A DNA stretch of 64,000 bases from Sapria himalayana (taxonomy: Eukaryota; Streptophyta; Magnoliopsida; Malpighiales; Rafflesiaceae). Location: NCBI GenBank assembly GCA_029783825.1, contig JAREIK010003431.1, forward strand, positions 1,066,674 to 1,130,673. The letters are read 5' to 3'. Below are positions 1 to 11,024 of this stretch, in pieces; within the stretch, counting starts at the first letter, position 1, and every line of letters starts with the position of its first letter. A program made the position numbers and the translations under genes. Below the pieces are notes generated by a model. The model saw only the letters and a program-made list of their open reading frames with translations. It made no database searches and was not told the origin of the DNA.

Positions 1-372
1 CGGGCGGGATCGCTGGTCGAGTCGGAGTGGATTCGGACCCTTGCTCGCTTGTTTTCCTGATCCTGTATGGTGCTGGCGGTGGGGTGTGGTAGGTCTCGGT
101 GTCTTGTGCTAGGCGAGTTGTGCCATGGGCCACGGAACCATGTCGGGTCAAGTATGACACATCACGATTGGTGCCATGGTCGGGCACGACACGGGCACGA
201 CACGGGCATGGGCACAGGAAATTCCTGTGCCGGGCTGGCTCAAGCACGGCCGAATCGTGTCGTGCCTCATGCCGGATCAGGTCGGCCCGACCAGGTTGAC
301 ACCTTTAGGCATGCCAACTTGGTTGGGCCCGAAAAAATTGGATTGGCCCGGCCCAGTTTTTTGGCACCTCTA
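1..372 (+). repeat. T1 GC-rich TIR family, partial copy A
   Basis: This GC-rich island is built from short words such as GGGCACGA and GTGCCGGG, in sharp contrast to the AT-rich DNA that follows. It contains GGTTGACACCTTTA at about 293-306 and a second family-like end, TTGGCACCTCTA, at 361-372. Both resemble the termini of T1 copies B, D and E elsewhere in the window. The left end lies outside the window. Open frames here come from GC-rich repeat composition and are not genes. Confidence 0.6.
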
Positions 373-1304
373 TGCCTGACTATTTTCTAATAAATCTTCA
401 AAAATGTTGGAAGCATCTTCTTATTAAGAATATGTATTCACAAAATAATAGATTACTTTCTCAATAAATACAAGTAAAAAATGTTGTGAATCTTATTACA
501 CAATCTCCTATGAACAGTCAATTTCGTCAATACATAAATCACTCTATCAAACCTTTCCCATCAATATATTCATATTATATAGTGGGTAGTCTCATCATGA
601 TAAATCAATTTACACATCAATAATTAAGTAATACTATTGTATAAGTAAAATGTATTATATGAATAAATGGAAGGTAATTATCAACAAATATAATAAAGAA
701 TCTCAAATTATCATATATGATAGCTGTAAAATATTCATAAATATTTAAATAAATCAGATAGAATGAATATTTACTAATATTCTTATGACTTATTGAATAT
801 AAAATTATATTATGCTTTCTTTATTGATGTCTCATTTAATAAAAAATATCTTATTCATGTTTGATTTAATAATCTTTCACTTATCCAAATATGTATTGTT
901 CATCTCGTTTAATTCTCAGGTGAAAACTCTTTTGTGTATGATTTGCTAACATTACCCAAAAATATCAAAAGGAGAAAAATAATATTATATTTTTATTATT
1001 TAGTATAACCACTGAATGAAAATAAATTATTACTAAACTTGAGAATGAAAAGACTTGTGCCAAAAAAACATATATTGATGTTGTCATGCCTCTTGACCTA
1101 TGCACTGATATTCTTTGGCCAAAACAAAATCAAAGGTTTTTAACTCAACAAAAGAGATAAATAGAATTTGATTATTTGTAATATGATTGTTGACTTCATA
1201 GCCTATAACCAACGAATTTGAAGTGAGTTAAAGAGAAGAAATAAAAGTAAAAGTTGATTTGTTGGAGTGGATAGTTCTTAAAAAAAAAATTTGGAATATT
1301 TCTC
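373..1304. other. AT-rich stretch without a gene
   Basis: There is no open frame of useful length and no recognised element terminus. It lies where the 5' LTR and early gag of copia 1 would be expected, but I could not identify either. Confidence 0.5.
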
Positions 1305-1379
1305 ATGATTAAGTATAATAATACTGATAGATATATATGTAGAAAATCTAGCTTGAATAGATTTGACAGTCTGTTGTAC

Positions 1380-1910
1380 TGGCCAAAATCATCATCATTA
1401 TTATTGAAGATTACTTTTCCTGCATTTATCCCTCTTGACTCAGTTGTTTGCCAATACTATGACAAACATGGTTATGATTCTAATTATTATTTTAAACTTT
1501 TCCCACAACTATGTTCTCAATGTCCATTTGTTCATCATGTAACCATGTTATCCTTTGCTTATTCTCAATGGATCCTAACTTTGAGTGTTTTATACCATGT
1601 TATCTCTTATTTTTTCTAATTTATCAATGTATCAATCTTATGAAGGTCCTATTGATATTATTATTAGTAATGGTTCAAGTTTCAAAATCACATATACTAG
1701 GTCTATATCTCTCTTATCTTCTTTTAGTTTATCTAAAGTTATTTGTGTTCCCACTATTAACTATAATCTCATTTATGATTCTCAATTTTGTCTTTGTAAT
1801 AATTTATCTATTCAATTTCCTCGTTTATATTTCGTTGCCAAAGACTTACAAATAGAGACTTATTTACTCCACGGAAGGAATCAACATGATCTCTATGAAT
1901 GACTAGTGGT
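1380..1910 (+). pseudogene. copia 1 gag zinc knuckle and protease remnant
   Basis: A CCHC-like segment reads CQYYDKHGYDSNYYF, in which the second and last Cys have become Tyr. About 30 codons on comes SQWIL followed by LYHV, the position of the copia protease DSGAS motif. Here the Asp-Ser-Gly residues are replaced, so the protease is dead. Further on, in another frame, are remnants of the usual downstream block (words like FKITYTRSISL and LQIETYLLHGRNQHDLYE), which in copia polyproteins leads into the gag-pre-integrase region. At least two frame changes occur. Confidence 0.7.
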
Positions 1911-2089
1911 TGACTATGCAACTAAATATTCTTGTGTTATTTTTTTTAATAATATTCTGCAAGATGCTTCTTTGACTTGGTCACCTTTCCTTTTGAATGA
2001 TAAATAAGCTTGCCAATCTTGGCACAATCTTCTTCATGCTCATTTAATTTTGTTTGTACTTCTTATTTATGTAATAAAAGTCATTATTT

Positions 2090-2850
2090 ATCTTTTGGGT
2101 AAATTTATTTTAGAAAGTCATGGTTTTCTTGATTTGATTTACACTAATTTTTAGGGATCTTCAATTGATTTTGTTATTGGTTATGATTATTATGTTATTT
2201 TTGTTAATTATTTTATCAAATATGTATGATTTTATCTTTTATGTTTAAAATTTGATGTCTTTTCTATTTTTTGTCAATTTAAAATCATCATTGAAAAGTT
2301 TCTTAATTGATTTATTATCTCTGTTACTTTATTTGTAGCGGTGACTATATTGCACTTAAAGATTTCTTATGTAATTTAAGAATTCAATATTTTTTAACTC
2401 CTTAACATACATCTCAACATAATGACACTTCCTGAACCTTGTCATCGTCATATTATTAAAATTGAATTATTTCTTTTTTATCAAGTCAATCTTCCGTACA
2501 AATTTTGGACGTGCTTTTCAAACTGTTATTTATTTAATTATTCATTTTCCTATGCTGATTCTTAATTTCTTTTTTCCCTAAGACAAGTTATTTTATAATT
2601 TACCAAATTACACAAAACTTTGTAACTTTAGTTGTACATATTTTTCTTGGCAAAAACCTTACACCACTAATAAGTTTGATCTTAAGTACACTCTATGTGT
2701 TTTCCTTGGTTATTCTTCTAATCAAAATTTATATTTTTGTCTGGATTTAAAAATTCATAAAATCTACATATCTCATCATGTTTATTTTATCGAAATAGAT
2801 TTTTCTTTCGCTAAATCTATTTCTTCCATTTCTGACTTAAATTTCTCATA
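2090..2850 (+). pseudogene. copia 1 integrase remnant
   Basis: Translation gives the integrase core start (GSSIDFVIGYDYYVIFVNYF, usually ending VDHF) around 2,155-2,215. Near 2,630-2,820 is the C-terminal segment with CVFLGYSSNQN and KIYISHHVYFIE, characteristic of copia integrase tails. Stops and deletions lie between them, and the catalytic DDE set cannot be assembled. Its place between protease and reverse transcriptase fits copia gene order. Confidence 0.75.
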
Positions 2851-3229
2851 ATTAGTTTACTTTTCCTCTTGTTTTTTTTATTTCCTTCTCCCATTCTTGT
2901 TGCTTAGTATACACCAGTTTTGGAAGCATCATATCGTTCACTACATATCTTTTCACTACATACCTTACCACTACCATCATTGACACTATTTTTACCCACT
3001 TCTCTAGTGGTAAGTATTTTTTCATTTCTTTCTTTTTCTACTCTCACCTTTTTGAATTCTTTCTCCTCTATACCTCTTATCATTGTCTCTATTATTTCAC
3101 CTGTATCCTTATCCTTATTACCCCTTACTTCTCACAGTATTATCACTCATTTCGAAAATAATATTTTTAAACCAAAGAAATTTATCACATTATTACCAAA
3201 TATTCTTTGCTCAAGTCTATTGAATCATC

Positions 3230-4705
3230 TTGTGTATCTTAAATTCTTAACAATGTTAAATAGAGATATACTATGTTTGATGAAATTATTGTCCTTCACA
3301 AATATTACATGGGAGATAGTACTGCCTTGCTCAATTCAAAATATTGTTGAATGCAAGTGGGTGTTTTGTATTAAATGTCATCCTAATGGTTATGTCGCTT
3401 AGTATAAAGTATGCCTCGTTGCAAAGGGATTTCATCAGTGCCCTGACATTGACTTTCATGACATATTTAGTTCTATGACTAAACATATGACTATCTGTAT
3501 TATTCTCGTCCTTCATGGTACATCAACCAAAGAAATATTTATGCAACAACTTTGATGGTTCACTGACACTAAAATCCTAAGTTATGCGTGTCAGCTTTGT
3601 AAAGTCATCCGTAGTCTCAGACAAGCTCCTCGTATGTATTACAATGAATTAGAAGGTTTTTTATTGTCATATGATTTTATTAATTCTAAGAGTGATAAAT
3701 TTTTATTTATTTACTATAACTCCAATGTTACTTTTTATTTCTTGGTGTACGTTGATGATCTCATTGTCACTGTTAATAATACACATTTCCTTAACCAATT
3801 TGTTTATTCGTTGGCAGCTAGATTTTTCATCAAAGATCTTGGTGACTTGTATTTTTTTCTTGGTATTAAAATTATTCCTCCCTTATATGGACTATTTCTC
3901 TCTCAGCATAAATATATTCGTGATCTTTTAGCCAAAACCAATATGATTGGTGCTAAAAATTATACTATGCCAATGTCTTCTTCTCAGCCTCTGCAACATC
4001 ATGATGACTTCATGCCTATAAATACTATACAATATCGCTAAGTTGTTGAAGCTCTTCAATACTTATCTCTCACTTGATTGGATATGTCCTTTGTTGTTAA
4101 CAAGTTAGCTCATTTCATGCATGTTCCCACCGACATGCATTGGTTGCAAACGTGTGCTCCGTTATCTCAAGGCCACTTTCCATCATTGTCCCTCTTTTAA
4201 GCTTGACCAACCATTTTGTCTTATTGCCTTCATCGATGCTAATTGGGTGGGCACCATGATGATTTTATTTCAACGTCAGCTTACATAGTTTGCCTTGGCG
4301 GCAATGTTATTTTTCAGCTTTCTTAAAAACAAAAGATAGTTGCTCGATCCTCCATGGAGGCCGAGTATTGTTCTCTCGCCTCATGTGTTGTTGCAGTTAT
4401 TTGGATTAACAACTTGTTGCACTAGCTTCATATTCAATGTCCTCCTCTATAACTATTTTGTGACAACATTGGTGCTATATATTTCTCTATCAATTCAGTC
4501 TTTCATTTATGTATGAAACACTTTGTGCTTGATTTTCATTTTGTTTGCGATCATGTTACTTGAAGCTCTTTTATCCTTTCTTATATCTCTTTAAAAGATT
4601 AATTTGTTGATGCTATTACCAAGCTGTTTCATCTTGCGCCACTCCATTGGTTACATTTCAAGCTTGGTGTCTCCAATGGGAGCACTGTTTTGCAATGACA
4701 TGATA
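3230..4705 (+). pseudogene. copia 1 reverse transcriptase and RNase H remnant
   Basis: RT begins near WEIVLPCSIQN and CKWVFCIKCHPNG (3,300-3,400) and continues through CLVAKGFHQCPDIDFHDIF. The catalytic YVDDL (3748-3762) is intact and is followed by FFIKDLGDLYFFLGIKI. The longest open piece is 3,634-4,041. RNase H follows with VARSSMEAEYCSLASCV and [13 protein letters not shown], and ends near LKLGVSNGSTVLQ. Several stops and shifts make it non-functional even though YVDD survives. Confidence 0.85.
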
Positions 4706-5115
4706 AAAATATCCTTTTTTTTTGTGCCATAAGACTTTTCAATAGAAATTAAGCATCATTTTAATTTTGGTGACACATCACACAAGAATAATTCAAAAGG
4801 TGTTACAAAATATTGTTCTTGTAAATAGGAACACCAATCCTTGTTATGCTATATATTGTACTCTCCACTTGAAGTTATAATAATAAAAATTCATATTATT
4901 TCAATCTTTATATTGTCTTAAACCAATAACAGTATATATCTTTAATCTCAACTAGGTTATTGCACACAATGAATGCTCTGCCTGATATTGCACACAACAA
5001 ACACACTGCACCACTTGAAAAATCACTGAAAAAACCACGCTATTACTCACTGTGGGTTGGCATACACACGTACCACTGTAAAAACCACATTGTTTACAGA
5101 CTTGCTACACACATC
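4706..5115 (+). other. Possible copia 1 3' LTR remnant and AT-rich flank
   Basis: The stretch just after the RNase H end contains a TATA-like run (GCTATATATTG near 4,850) and TGTTACAAAA at about 4,801, as a copia 3' LTR might. No matching 5' copy was found, so the LTR reading is weak. The right part is the unit-like lead-in to the 21-bp minisatellite. Confidence 0.3.
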
Positions 5116-5157
5116 ATGTCACAATGTTGCATGCACGCACGACACTGTTGCATGCAC

Positions 5158-6143
5158 CATAGTTATGAAAGGTATGCCTGAGGCGCGCCTTAAGCTCAGG
5201 TGCCACCACTCTCGGGAAAAATGCCTCGCTTCAGGTGAGGCGCAGGCGGGTGAGGCGCAGGCGGGTGAGGCGCAGGCGGGTGAGGCGCAGCAGGCAAGGA
5301 AGTACGGACATGGCACGGATACGTATCAGATACACCACGTGGCATATCATTGATAAATCCGTATTCGATATGCCACGTGGCGTATCGGACGTCCAGTGAG
5401 CGGCAGAGGGCAGGCGCGATTTGAGGGGGGGAGGCAAGGGGCGAGTGCGAATTGAGCGGGGAGGCAAGGGGCAGGCATGAATTGAGCGGGGGAGGCAGGG
5501 GACGGGTAGGAATTGAGGGGGAGGAGGCAGGGGACGGGTAGGAATTGAGGGGGAGGAGGCAGGGGGCGATAGAGGGGCCAAACGGGCCGGGCCGGCCCGG
5601 CCCAAATTTTTTGAGCACGAGTGTGCCGTCGTGCCTGGCCCGGCACGAGCGTGTCGCCATGCCTTGCCTGGCCCGCTCGGGCTTGCATGTCCGTACGGTC
5701 AGGGTTCGGGGGGTCTTTTTTGCGGGAGGGGCCATCGTGGGGTCGGGCTCACGGGACACCTGGCATGGGACAAACCCGTGCCGGTGTGCCGTGCCGCGGG
5801 CCGAACCGTGCCGGGTCAGGCACGGCACGGCACGGCTCGGCACGGCTCGTGCCTAACCCGGGCACGGAATTTTTCCGTGCCGGGCCGGGTCGGGCCGGCC
5901 CGGTTGACACCTCTAGGGCACGGGCGGGAATTGAGTGGAAGGCATGTGGGCGGGAACTGAGGGGGGAGGCAGGCGGACACACTAAGGCCCCAAAAAAGCC
6001 CGCATTGACGGGGGAACTGAGGCGGGCTATTTTATTTGAGGGTGCGCCTCAAATAAAAAAGCTCGCGCCTCAAGTGCGCCTTGTGCCTTGAGGTCCCAAA
6101 AGGCTTTTGCACCTCAATGCGCATTGCGCCCTAAATAACTATG
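5158..6143 (+). mobile_element. H1 hAT-like non-autonomous transposon, copy 1
   Basis: The ends are inverted: CATAGTTAT at the left, ATAACTATG at the right. They are flanked by GCATGCAC (5150-5157) and GCATTCAC (6144-6151), an 8-bp duplication with one mismatch. The first ~150 bp and last ~110 bp match H1 copy 2 at 28,226-29,509 closely, including AGGTGAGGCGCAG and AAAAAAGCTCGCGCCTCAAG. Inside are about four units of a 15-bp repeat (GTGAGGCGCAGGCGG, about 5,236-5,291), an H2-type end with two G-box palindromes (5,301-5,400), a G-rich minisatellite, and a nested T1 copy. There is no transposase. Long open frames on both strands are composition artefacts. Confidence 0.85.
5570..5915 (+). repeat. 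T1 GC-rich TIR family, copy B, nested in H1
   Basis: It starts TAGAGGGGCCAAACGGGCC and ends GCCCGGTTGACACCTCTA, imperfect inverted termini shared with copies D and E. It interrupts the GGAATTGAGGGGGAGG minisatellite of H1, which resumes at 5,916. No clear 8-bp duplication can be read because the target is itself repetitive. The interior shares GTGCCGGTGTG and GGGCCGAACCGTGCCGGGTC with copy C. Confidence 0.75.
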
Positions 6144-6424
6144 GCATTCACGCACAACACTGTTGCATGCACGCACTACACTATTGCATGCACGCACAAC
6201 ACTGTTGCATGCACTCACTACACTGTTACATGCTCACACAACACTGTTACATGCACACACAACACTGTTGCACCCTTCTTTGTGCAAGCGAGCTCACTTC
6301 ACACTGTTGCACTCGCATACAACTCTGTTTCATCCCCCACTATGCTGCGATACCTCCACTGTGTATGCCTTTACATTGATATGCCAATGCCAACTGTGGG
6401 TTGGCTTCAATAACTCACTGTAAT

Positions 6425-6747
6425 TGTTGTTTTAGAACAACTATTCCTTGTTTAATACAAGGAATTCTCAAGAACGGAAGCAAGAACAGAAAAGAAGATG
6501 AAGAACAGAAGAGAAGAAGGAGAGGAGAGAAATCGCGCAGCAGGAACCAATATCAAAGTACTCAATAAAAATTATTTAGCCAGCGGCTAGGTCAAAAAAG
6601 ACAACATGCTTTTATATCCATCCGATAATTAAAAACAGAGGAATTTATTAAAGAGATACTTTACAGTAATACACCAATAATTGCTCATTAAGGGCATATT
6701 GGTAATTTCACTCTAAATCTCTCAACTTAACGAACAGTTCGTCAACA
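6425..6747 (-). repeat. copia 2 3' LTR
   Basis: It is the same length as the 5' LTR, with about 16 substitutions by eye. It is preceded on the minus strand by a polypurine tract and followed outside by the GTAAT duplication. Confidence 0.95.
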
Positions 6748-6757
6748 ATCCCCCCCA
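6748..6757 (-). other. copia 2 polypurine tract
   Basis: The minus strand reads AATGGGGGGGAT immediately before the 3' LTR, the position and composition expected for plus-strand priming. Confidence 0.85.
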
Positions 6758-8125
6758 TTCGATGTAGTTGAGGTCAGACCAAGCTTTTCTCTCAAATAGA
6801 CAAGCTTTTCAAACCTATGTGTTTAGTTCGACTATGTATTACCATATCACTCACAATAGATATAGTCGATCGATTATCACACAGAATTTTTGTTGGATAT
6901 TTTTGGACTTTATCTAAGTCGCCCAATAGTTTTCTAAGCCATAAGGCTTGAGAGGTTGCAACTGAAGCTGAAACATATTCAGCTTCAGTAGTGGACAGGG
7001 CTACGGTTGATTGTTTCTTGGACTGCCAAGAAACAGCTGCAGTTCCTAGTTTAAACACATATCCAGAAATACTTTTGTAATCCTCTGGATTTCCTTCCCA
7101 ATCACTATCACAATAACCAATGATTTCTGTATGGTTAATTCTGTGATATTTCAGACCTAAGTTAAGTGTACCTTTGAGATATCTCAATATCCGTTTGGAA
7201 GCACTTAAGTGTATATGATTCAGACAATGCATAAACCGTGACAACAAGTGAACAGAATATACAATATCGGGTCTGGTTGCTGATGCATACAACAAGCTTC
7301 CAATTAAGCTTCTGTATGTTTTCTCATTTACAGGTTTACCTTTAGCTGAAAGTAATTTCTGAATTTACTTCTAAAGGGGTAGATATAGCTTGCAGTCACT
7401 CATTCCAAAATTTTTCAATAATTCTTTAATGTATGTAGTTTGAGAAACAGACACACCACTTGTATCTTGAGTTATTTCAAGTCCTAAGAATTATTTTAGG
7501 TTTCCTAGGTCAGACATCTCATATTTAATTTTCATTTCTATCCTAAAGTTATTTATCAATTCTGTTTTATTACTTGTAAAAACAATAGCATCGACATATA
7601 AAGAAACAATTAAAATTCCAGAATTATTATTTCTTTTAATATAGAGTGTATGCTCACTCTTACTTCTGTTGAATCCTTGATTCAGAAAGTATGAGTTGAT
7701 TTGTTGATACAAAGCACGAGGAGCTTGTTTCAACCCATACAAAGCCTTGTTTAATTTATAACACAGTGTTCACTCCCTTTTTTTACAAACCCATGGGGTT
7801 GTTCTACATATATCTCTTCCTTAAGTTTTCCATTTAGAAAGACAGATTTTATGTCTAATTGGAATAAATTTCATCCTTTCTGTCCAGCTAAGGCTATTAA
7901 GAGCCTTATGGTTTCTAACCTTGCTACTGGAGCAAAGGTTTCATGGTAGTCTAATCCAGGTTTTTGTGAGTAACCTTTAGCTACCAATCGAGCCTTGTAT
8001 ACAGGCCGATTTGAATTTGATTTAACTTTAATCCTATAAATCTACTTAACACCTATACTGTGTTTATTTTGGGGTAAGTCCACTAAGGTCCAAGTGTTAT
8101 TTTTCTCAATGACAGACATTTATGT
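6758..8125 (-). pseudogene. copia 2 reverse transcriptase and RNase H
   Basis: RT is readable from NNTWTLVDLPQNKHSIGVK through [20 protein letters not shown]. The next open piece (7742-7491) starts MYGLKQAPRAL and carries YVDA at 7587-7598 where YVDD is expected. Loss of the second Asp would abolish polymerase activity. Stops and at least one shift separate this from the RNase H part (7295-6792). That part keeps IIGYCDSDWEGN, TTEAEYVSAS and LCDNRSTISI. The last residues before the PPT are shifted out of frame. Confidence 0.9.
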
Positions 8126-9748
8126 CTACATCGCTTTGAACCAGAATTGATGTTTTACAGCCTCTTCATAGTTAAGTGACTCAACTGAGGCGTAATTATA
8201 TCTCTGATAAATATCTGACAGGTCTCTATATTTTACAGGGGTTATTTTATTAAGTTCAGTCACAGATTCAGAATTAGATGATGAACAATTACTATATTCA
8301 GAAACAGACTTGGACTTATATTGAGAATCATGTTCAGAAAAAGAATCAGAAATAAACTCAGAAGAAAAGGTAGAGGGTGAGCTGAAATCGTACCTTGGAG
8401 CGCTTATTAATTTATTGCTGGTTGCAGCAGCTTCTGTGCAACCATTTTTGGTTCCAGAATCTGCTTCAATTAAATTTCTAGACCACATACTATTTTCATC
8501 AATTAAAATATCTCTACTCACCAGAAATATCTTAGTTTCTGGTGAGTACAATCTGTAACCCTTGGATTGCAGACTGTAACCTACTAAAATACACTTTAGA
8601 CTCTTGGAGTCTAATTTGGTTCTTTGTGCACTTGGTATATGCGAGTAACAAACACTCCCGAATACCTTTAAATGTTTAACATTGGGTTTCCTTCCAGTCC
8701 AGGCTTGCACTGGAGTTAAGTTTTCCAATGTTTTGGTTGGGCACCTATTGAGCAGGTACACTGAAGTGTTCACTGCCTCTGCCCAAAAAAATTTTGGTAA
8801 GTCTTTCTGGTTTAAAAGTGTTCTGGCCATTTCCATTATAGTCCTATTTTTCCTCTCCACAACTCCATTCTGTTGTGGTGAGTAGGCAGTGGTAAGCTGC
8901 CTAGTTATTCCTTTGGATTCACAGAAGTTTGTGAATTTTTGAGAGAGGAACTCACCTCCTCTGTCTATTCTAAGTGACTTAACACTTAGTCCAGATTGTC
9001 TTTCGACAAGTGGTAAGAGTTTCTTGAAGCATTCAAGTGTTTCAGACTTGTGCTTCAAGAAGAATACCCATATATATCTCGTGCAATCATCTAGAAACAA
9101 TAAGAAATAACTACTGCTGCCTAGAGACTTCACTGACATAGGACTACATATGTCAGCATGCAGTAGTTCCAGGGGTTTGGAAGCTTTCCAGGCATAGTGT
9201 TTTGGAAAGCTCTTTCTAGATTGTTTTCCCAGTGAGCATACTTCACAGATAGAGGTAGGTGGTGATAAGTTTGAAGGCATTCCATTTACTAAGTTATTTT
9301 GAAAAATGTTTTTTAGGTCAAAGTAATTTAAATGCCCAAACCTTCTGTGCCATAGAGAAGTGACAAATTGGACATTCATTGAGAATGCCTTATCTGTTTT
9401 CTCAGCAAATGTCAGTGGAAAACTTCTTCCACTTGACATTTTTACTATCCAGGAGGGTTGATTACTGCCTTGATCAAAAATTTCACATGTTTTATTTTCA
9501 AACGATAGTTTATAGCCTTTTTCAATTAACTGGCCAATGCTTAGTAAATTCTGGTCCAAGGCAGGTACCATAAGTACATCCTTTATGAACATTGTTCCAG
9601 AGCAGGTGGGTACTGCCACTCTGCCCTTGGCTTGCGCCTGAACTAGTTTACCATTGCCCAGTTTGACTTGTAAGTTTACTACTGGAAGTAAATCCACAAA
9701 TATTTCTTCATTTCCAGACATGTGGTTTGAGCAGCCACTGTCCAGAAA
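8126..9748 (-). pseudogene. copia 2 protease and integrase
   Basis: The protease motif FLDSGCSNHMSG straddles the start of a 531-residue open frame (9721-8126) in the gag frame, one in-frame TAG upstream. Integrase is intact in sequence: zinc-binding HRRFGH and CEVC, then LLHADI (first Asp), SLRIDRGGEF (second Asp) and QQNGVVERKNR (catalytic Glu). The C-terminal region has CILVGYSLQSKGYRLY, the usual end of the integrase domain, followed by a Ser-rich linker to RT. This is the longest open protein in the window and the best-preserved part of the element. Confidence 0.93.
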
Positions 9749-10783
9749 CTAAGTATTTATTGAATGTGTATTTTCTGTTTCATTTGCATAAAACAGATGT
9801 TCTACAGAACCTACTCGTTCTGTAAAACCAGCATTCTGTTTAGAGATGCTCTTACAGTTCTTAGAACTGTGCCCAAACCTTTTACAGTTTTGGCATTGGT
9901 TTTGTTTTCGAAACCAACACTCTGTCGTAGTGTGGTTTAATCTCTTGCATATAGTGCAAGAGAGAGATTGTTCCTTAGATAAGTCAGTTGAGAGAGTAGA
10001 AGTAGAGCCTGTTTTAATTTTATTTTTGTTTTTATTTTTAAACTCATACCTTTGTGTATTTTTCTTATTCCTCATGTCTCTGTATTGCACTTCAGCCTTA
10101 TTGGAGTTTTCTTCCCATCTTGACTGCCTTGCAGTCTCTCCAGAGCTTTCTGCCCTCTTCATTAATCGATTTTCATAGGACTTTAAGGAACTCAGAATTT
10201 GCTGGATGGAGAGCTTTGACAAATCTTTGGTTTCCTCTATCACTGCCACAATAGCATCAAACTTATCAGACATACAGATTAGTAGTTTTTCAACTAATTG
10301 AGTCTCAGAGACATTTTCTCCATGAATCTTAAGTTGATTAACTATATCAAGAAACTGAGTTGAAAACTCAGTAAGAGAATCTGAGTTTTTCATACTCAGA
10401 TTCTCGAAATCTTTTCTCAAGGAGTGCAGAAGAGCTCCTCGAGCCTTCTTATCTCCTTGGTATTCCTCGATTAGGAGGTCTCAAGCCTCCTTGGCTTGAG
10501 TACAGCTAAGTAATCGAGGAAATATCGCATTGCTTACACCCTGTTGGATGAAAAGTAATGCCTTAGCATTTAATTTCCGTAATTCCTTCTCTTGCAACAA
10601 TTCCTTACCTTCCAGAATAGAGAAATTAGGGACTTCTACATATCCAGAAATCACAATTTCTCATATATCTTGAGAGATAAACAATGTTCGCATTTTGACA
10701 AGCTAATAGTCAAGATTTTCACCATCAAACAAGGGAATAGGAATCGAACCCGAGTTTGATGAGTTTTGAGTTTTTGAAAACAT
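9749..10783 (-). pseudogene. copia 2 gag
   Basis: The start ATG at 10783 opens MFSKTQNSSNSGSIPIPLF, typical of copia Gag. The reading frame then runs to the zinc knuckle CQNCKRFGHSSKNC (CX2CX4HX4C, intact) near 9,830-9,880. Three in-frame stops lie in the first ~120 codons, including two that look like TGG changed to TAG or TGA. From 10420 onward the frame is open for 223 residues. It continues in the same frame into protease, interrupted by one stop just before the FLDSGCSNHM motif. Gag forms the virus-like particle; this copy cannot make the full protein. Confidence 0.9.
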
Positions 10784-11008
10784 AATAATCTTAAGAACAG
10801 CTTGAAAAAATTTTAACAGAATGTTCGGGTTTTGTAAAAAATAGGTTTTAAAAAACACAAAACCTTTAGATCTTAGTAGATCTGGTCAGATCTATGCTCG
10901 ATCTTAAGAAATTTATGAGAAATAGTTAGGTTTTCAAAGAACGCCTAAACTGGAGAAATTAGATTTGAATATTGTTCAAAAATAATTTCGATCTCAGTTA
11001 GGAATTGA

Positions 11009-11021
11009 GGCTCTGATACCA
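11009..11021 (-). other. copia 2 primer binding site, tRNA-iMet type
   Basis: The minus strand reads TGGTATCAGAGCC three bases inside the 5' LTR. This is the standard plant copia primer site complementary to the 3' end of initiator methionine tRNA. Confidence 0.92.
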
Positions 11022-11024
11022 CAA

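Larger units (their letters stand above)
1305..4705 (+). mobile_element. Decayed Ty1/copia retrotransposon, copia 1
   Basis: Translated fragments run in copia order: gag zinc-knuckle remnant and protease region, integrase, reverse transcriptase, RNase H. Many stops and frameshifts separate them. Protein identity is still clear, for example YVDDL at 3748-3762 and the RNase H motif EAEYCSLA near 4,350. No LTR pair or target duplication could be recognised, so the ends are set by the outermost coding remnants. The element is old and cannot encode working proteins. Confidence 0.85.
5116..6276. repeat. 21-bp minisatellite, split by H1 copy 1
   Basis: The unit is CACGCACAACACTGTTGCATG. Six units run head to tail at 6,149-6,274 with substitutions. 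The same unit appears at about 5,120-5,157, left of the transposon. Because 21 is a multiple of three, three frames stay open and give 7-residue repeat peptides (MHARTTL), which are not real proteins. The array predates the H1 insertion that divides it. Confidence 0.8.

Noticed and set aside
67..390. Open frames of 66-107 codons at the window start
   Set aside because: Same GC-rich T1 composition; three frames are open at once and none resembles a protein.
5196..5843. Long overlapping open frames on both strands (up to 215 codons)
   Set aside because: They lie entirely in GC-rich H1/T1 repeat sequence, read as Pro/Ala/Arg-rich repeats, overlap each other on both strands and contain no domain. 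GC content lowers stop frequency.
5116..6276. Possible CRISPR array
   Set aside because: Units are contiguous with no unique spacers, and the DNA is plant nuclear; it is a minisatellite.
6107..6423. Three parallel frames of 86-90 codons with 7-residue repeats
   Set aside because: All three forward frames are open because the 21-bp unit has no stop; not a gene family.
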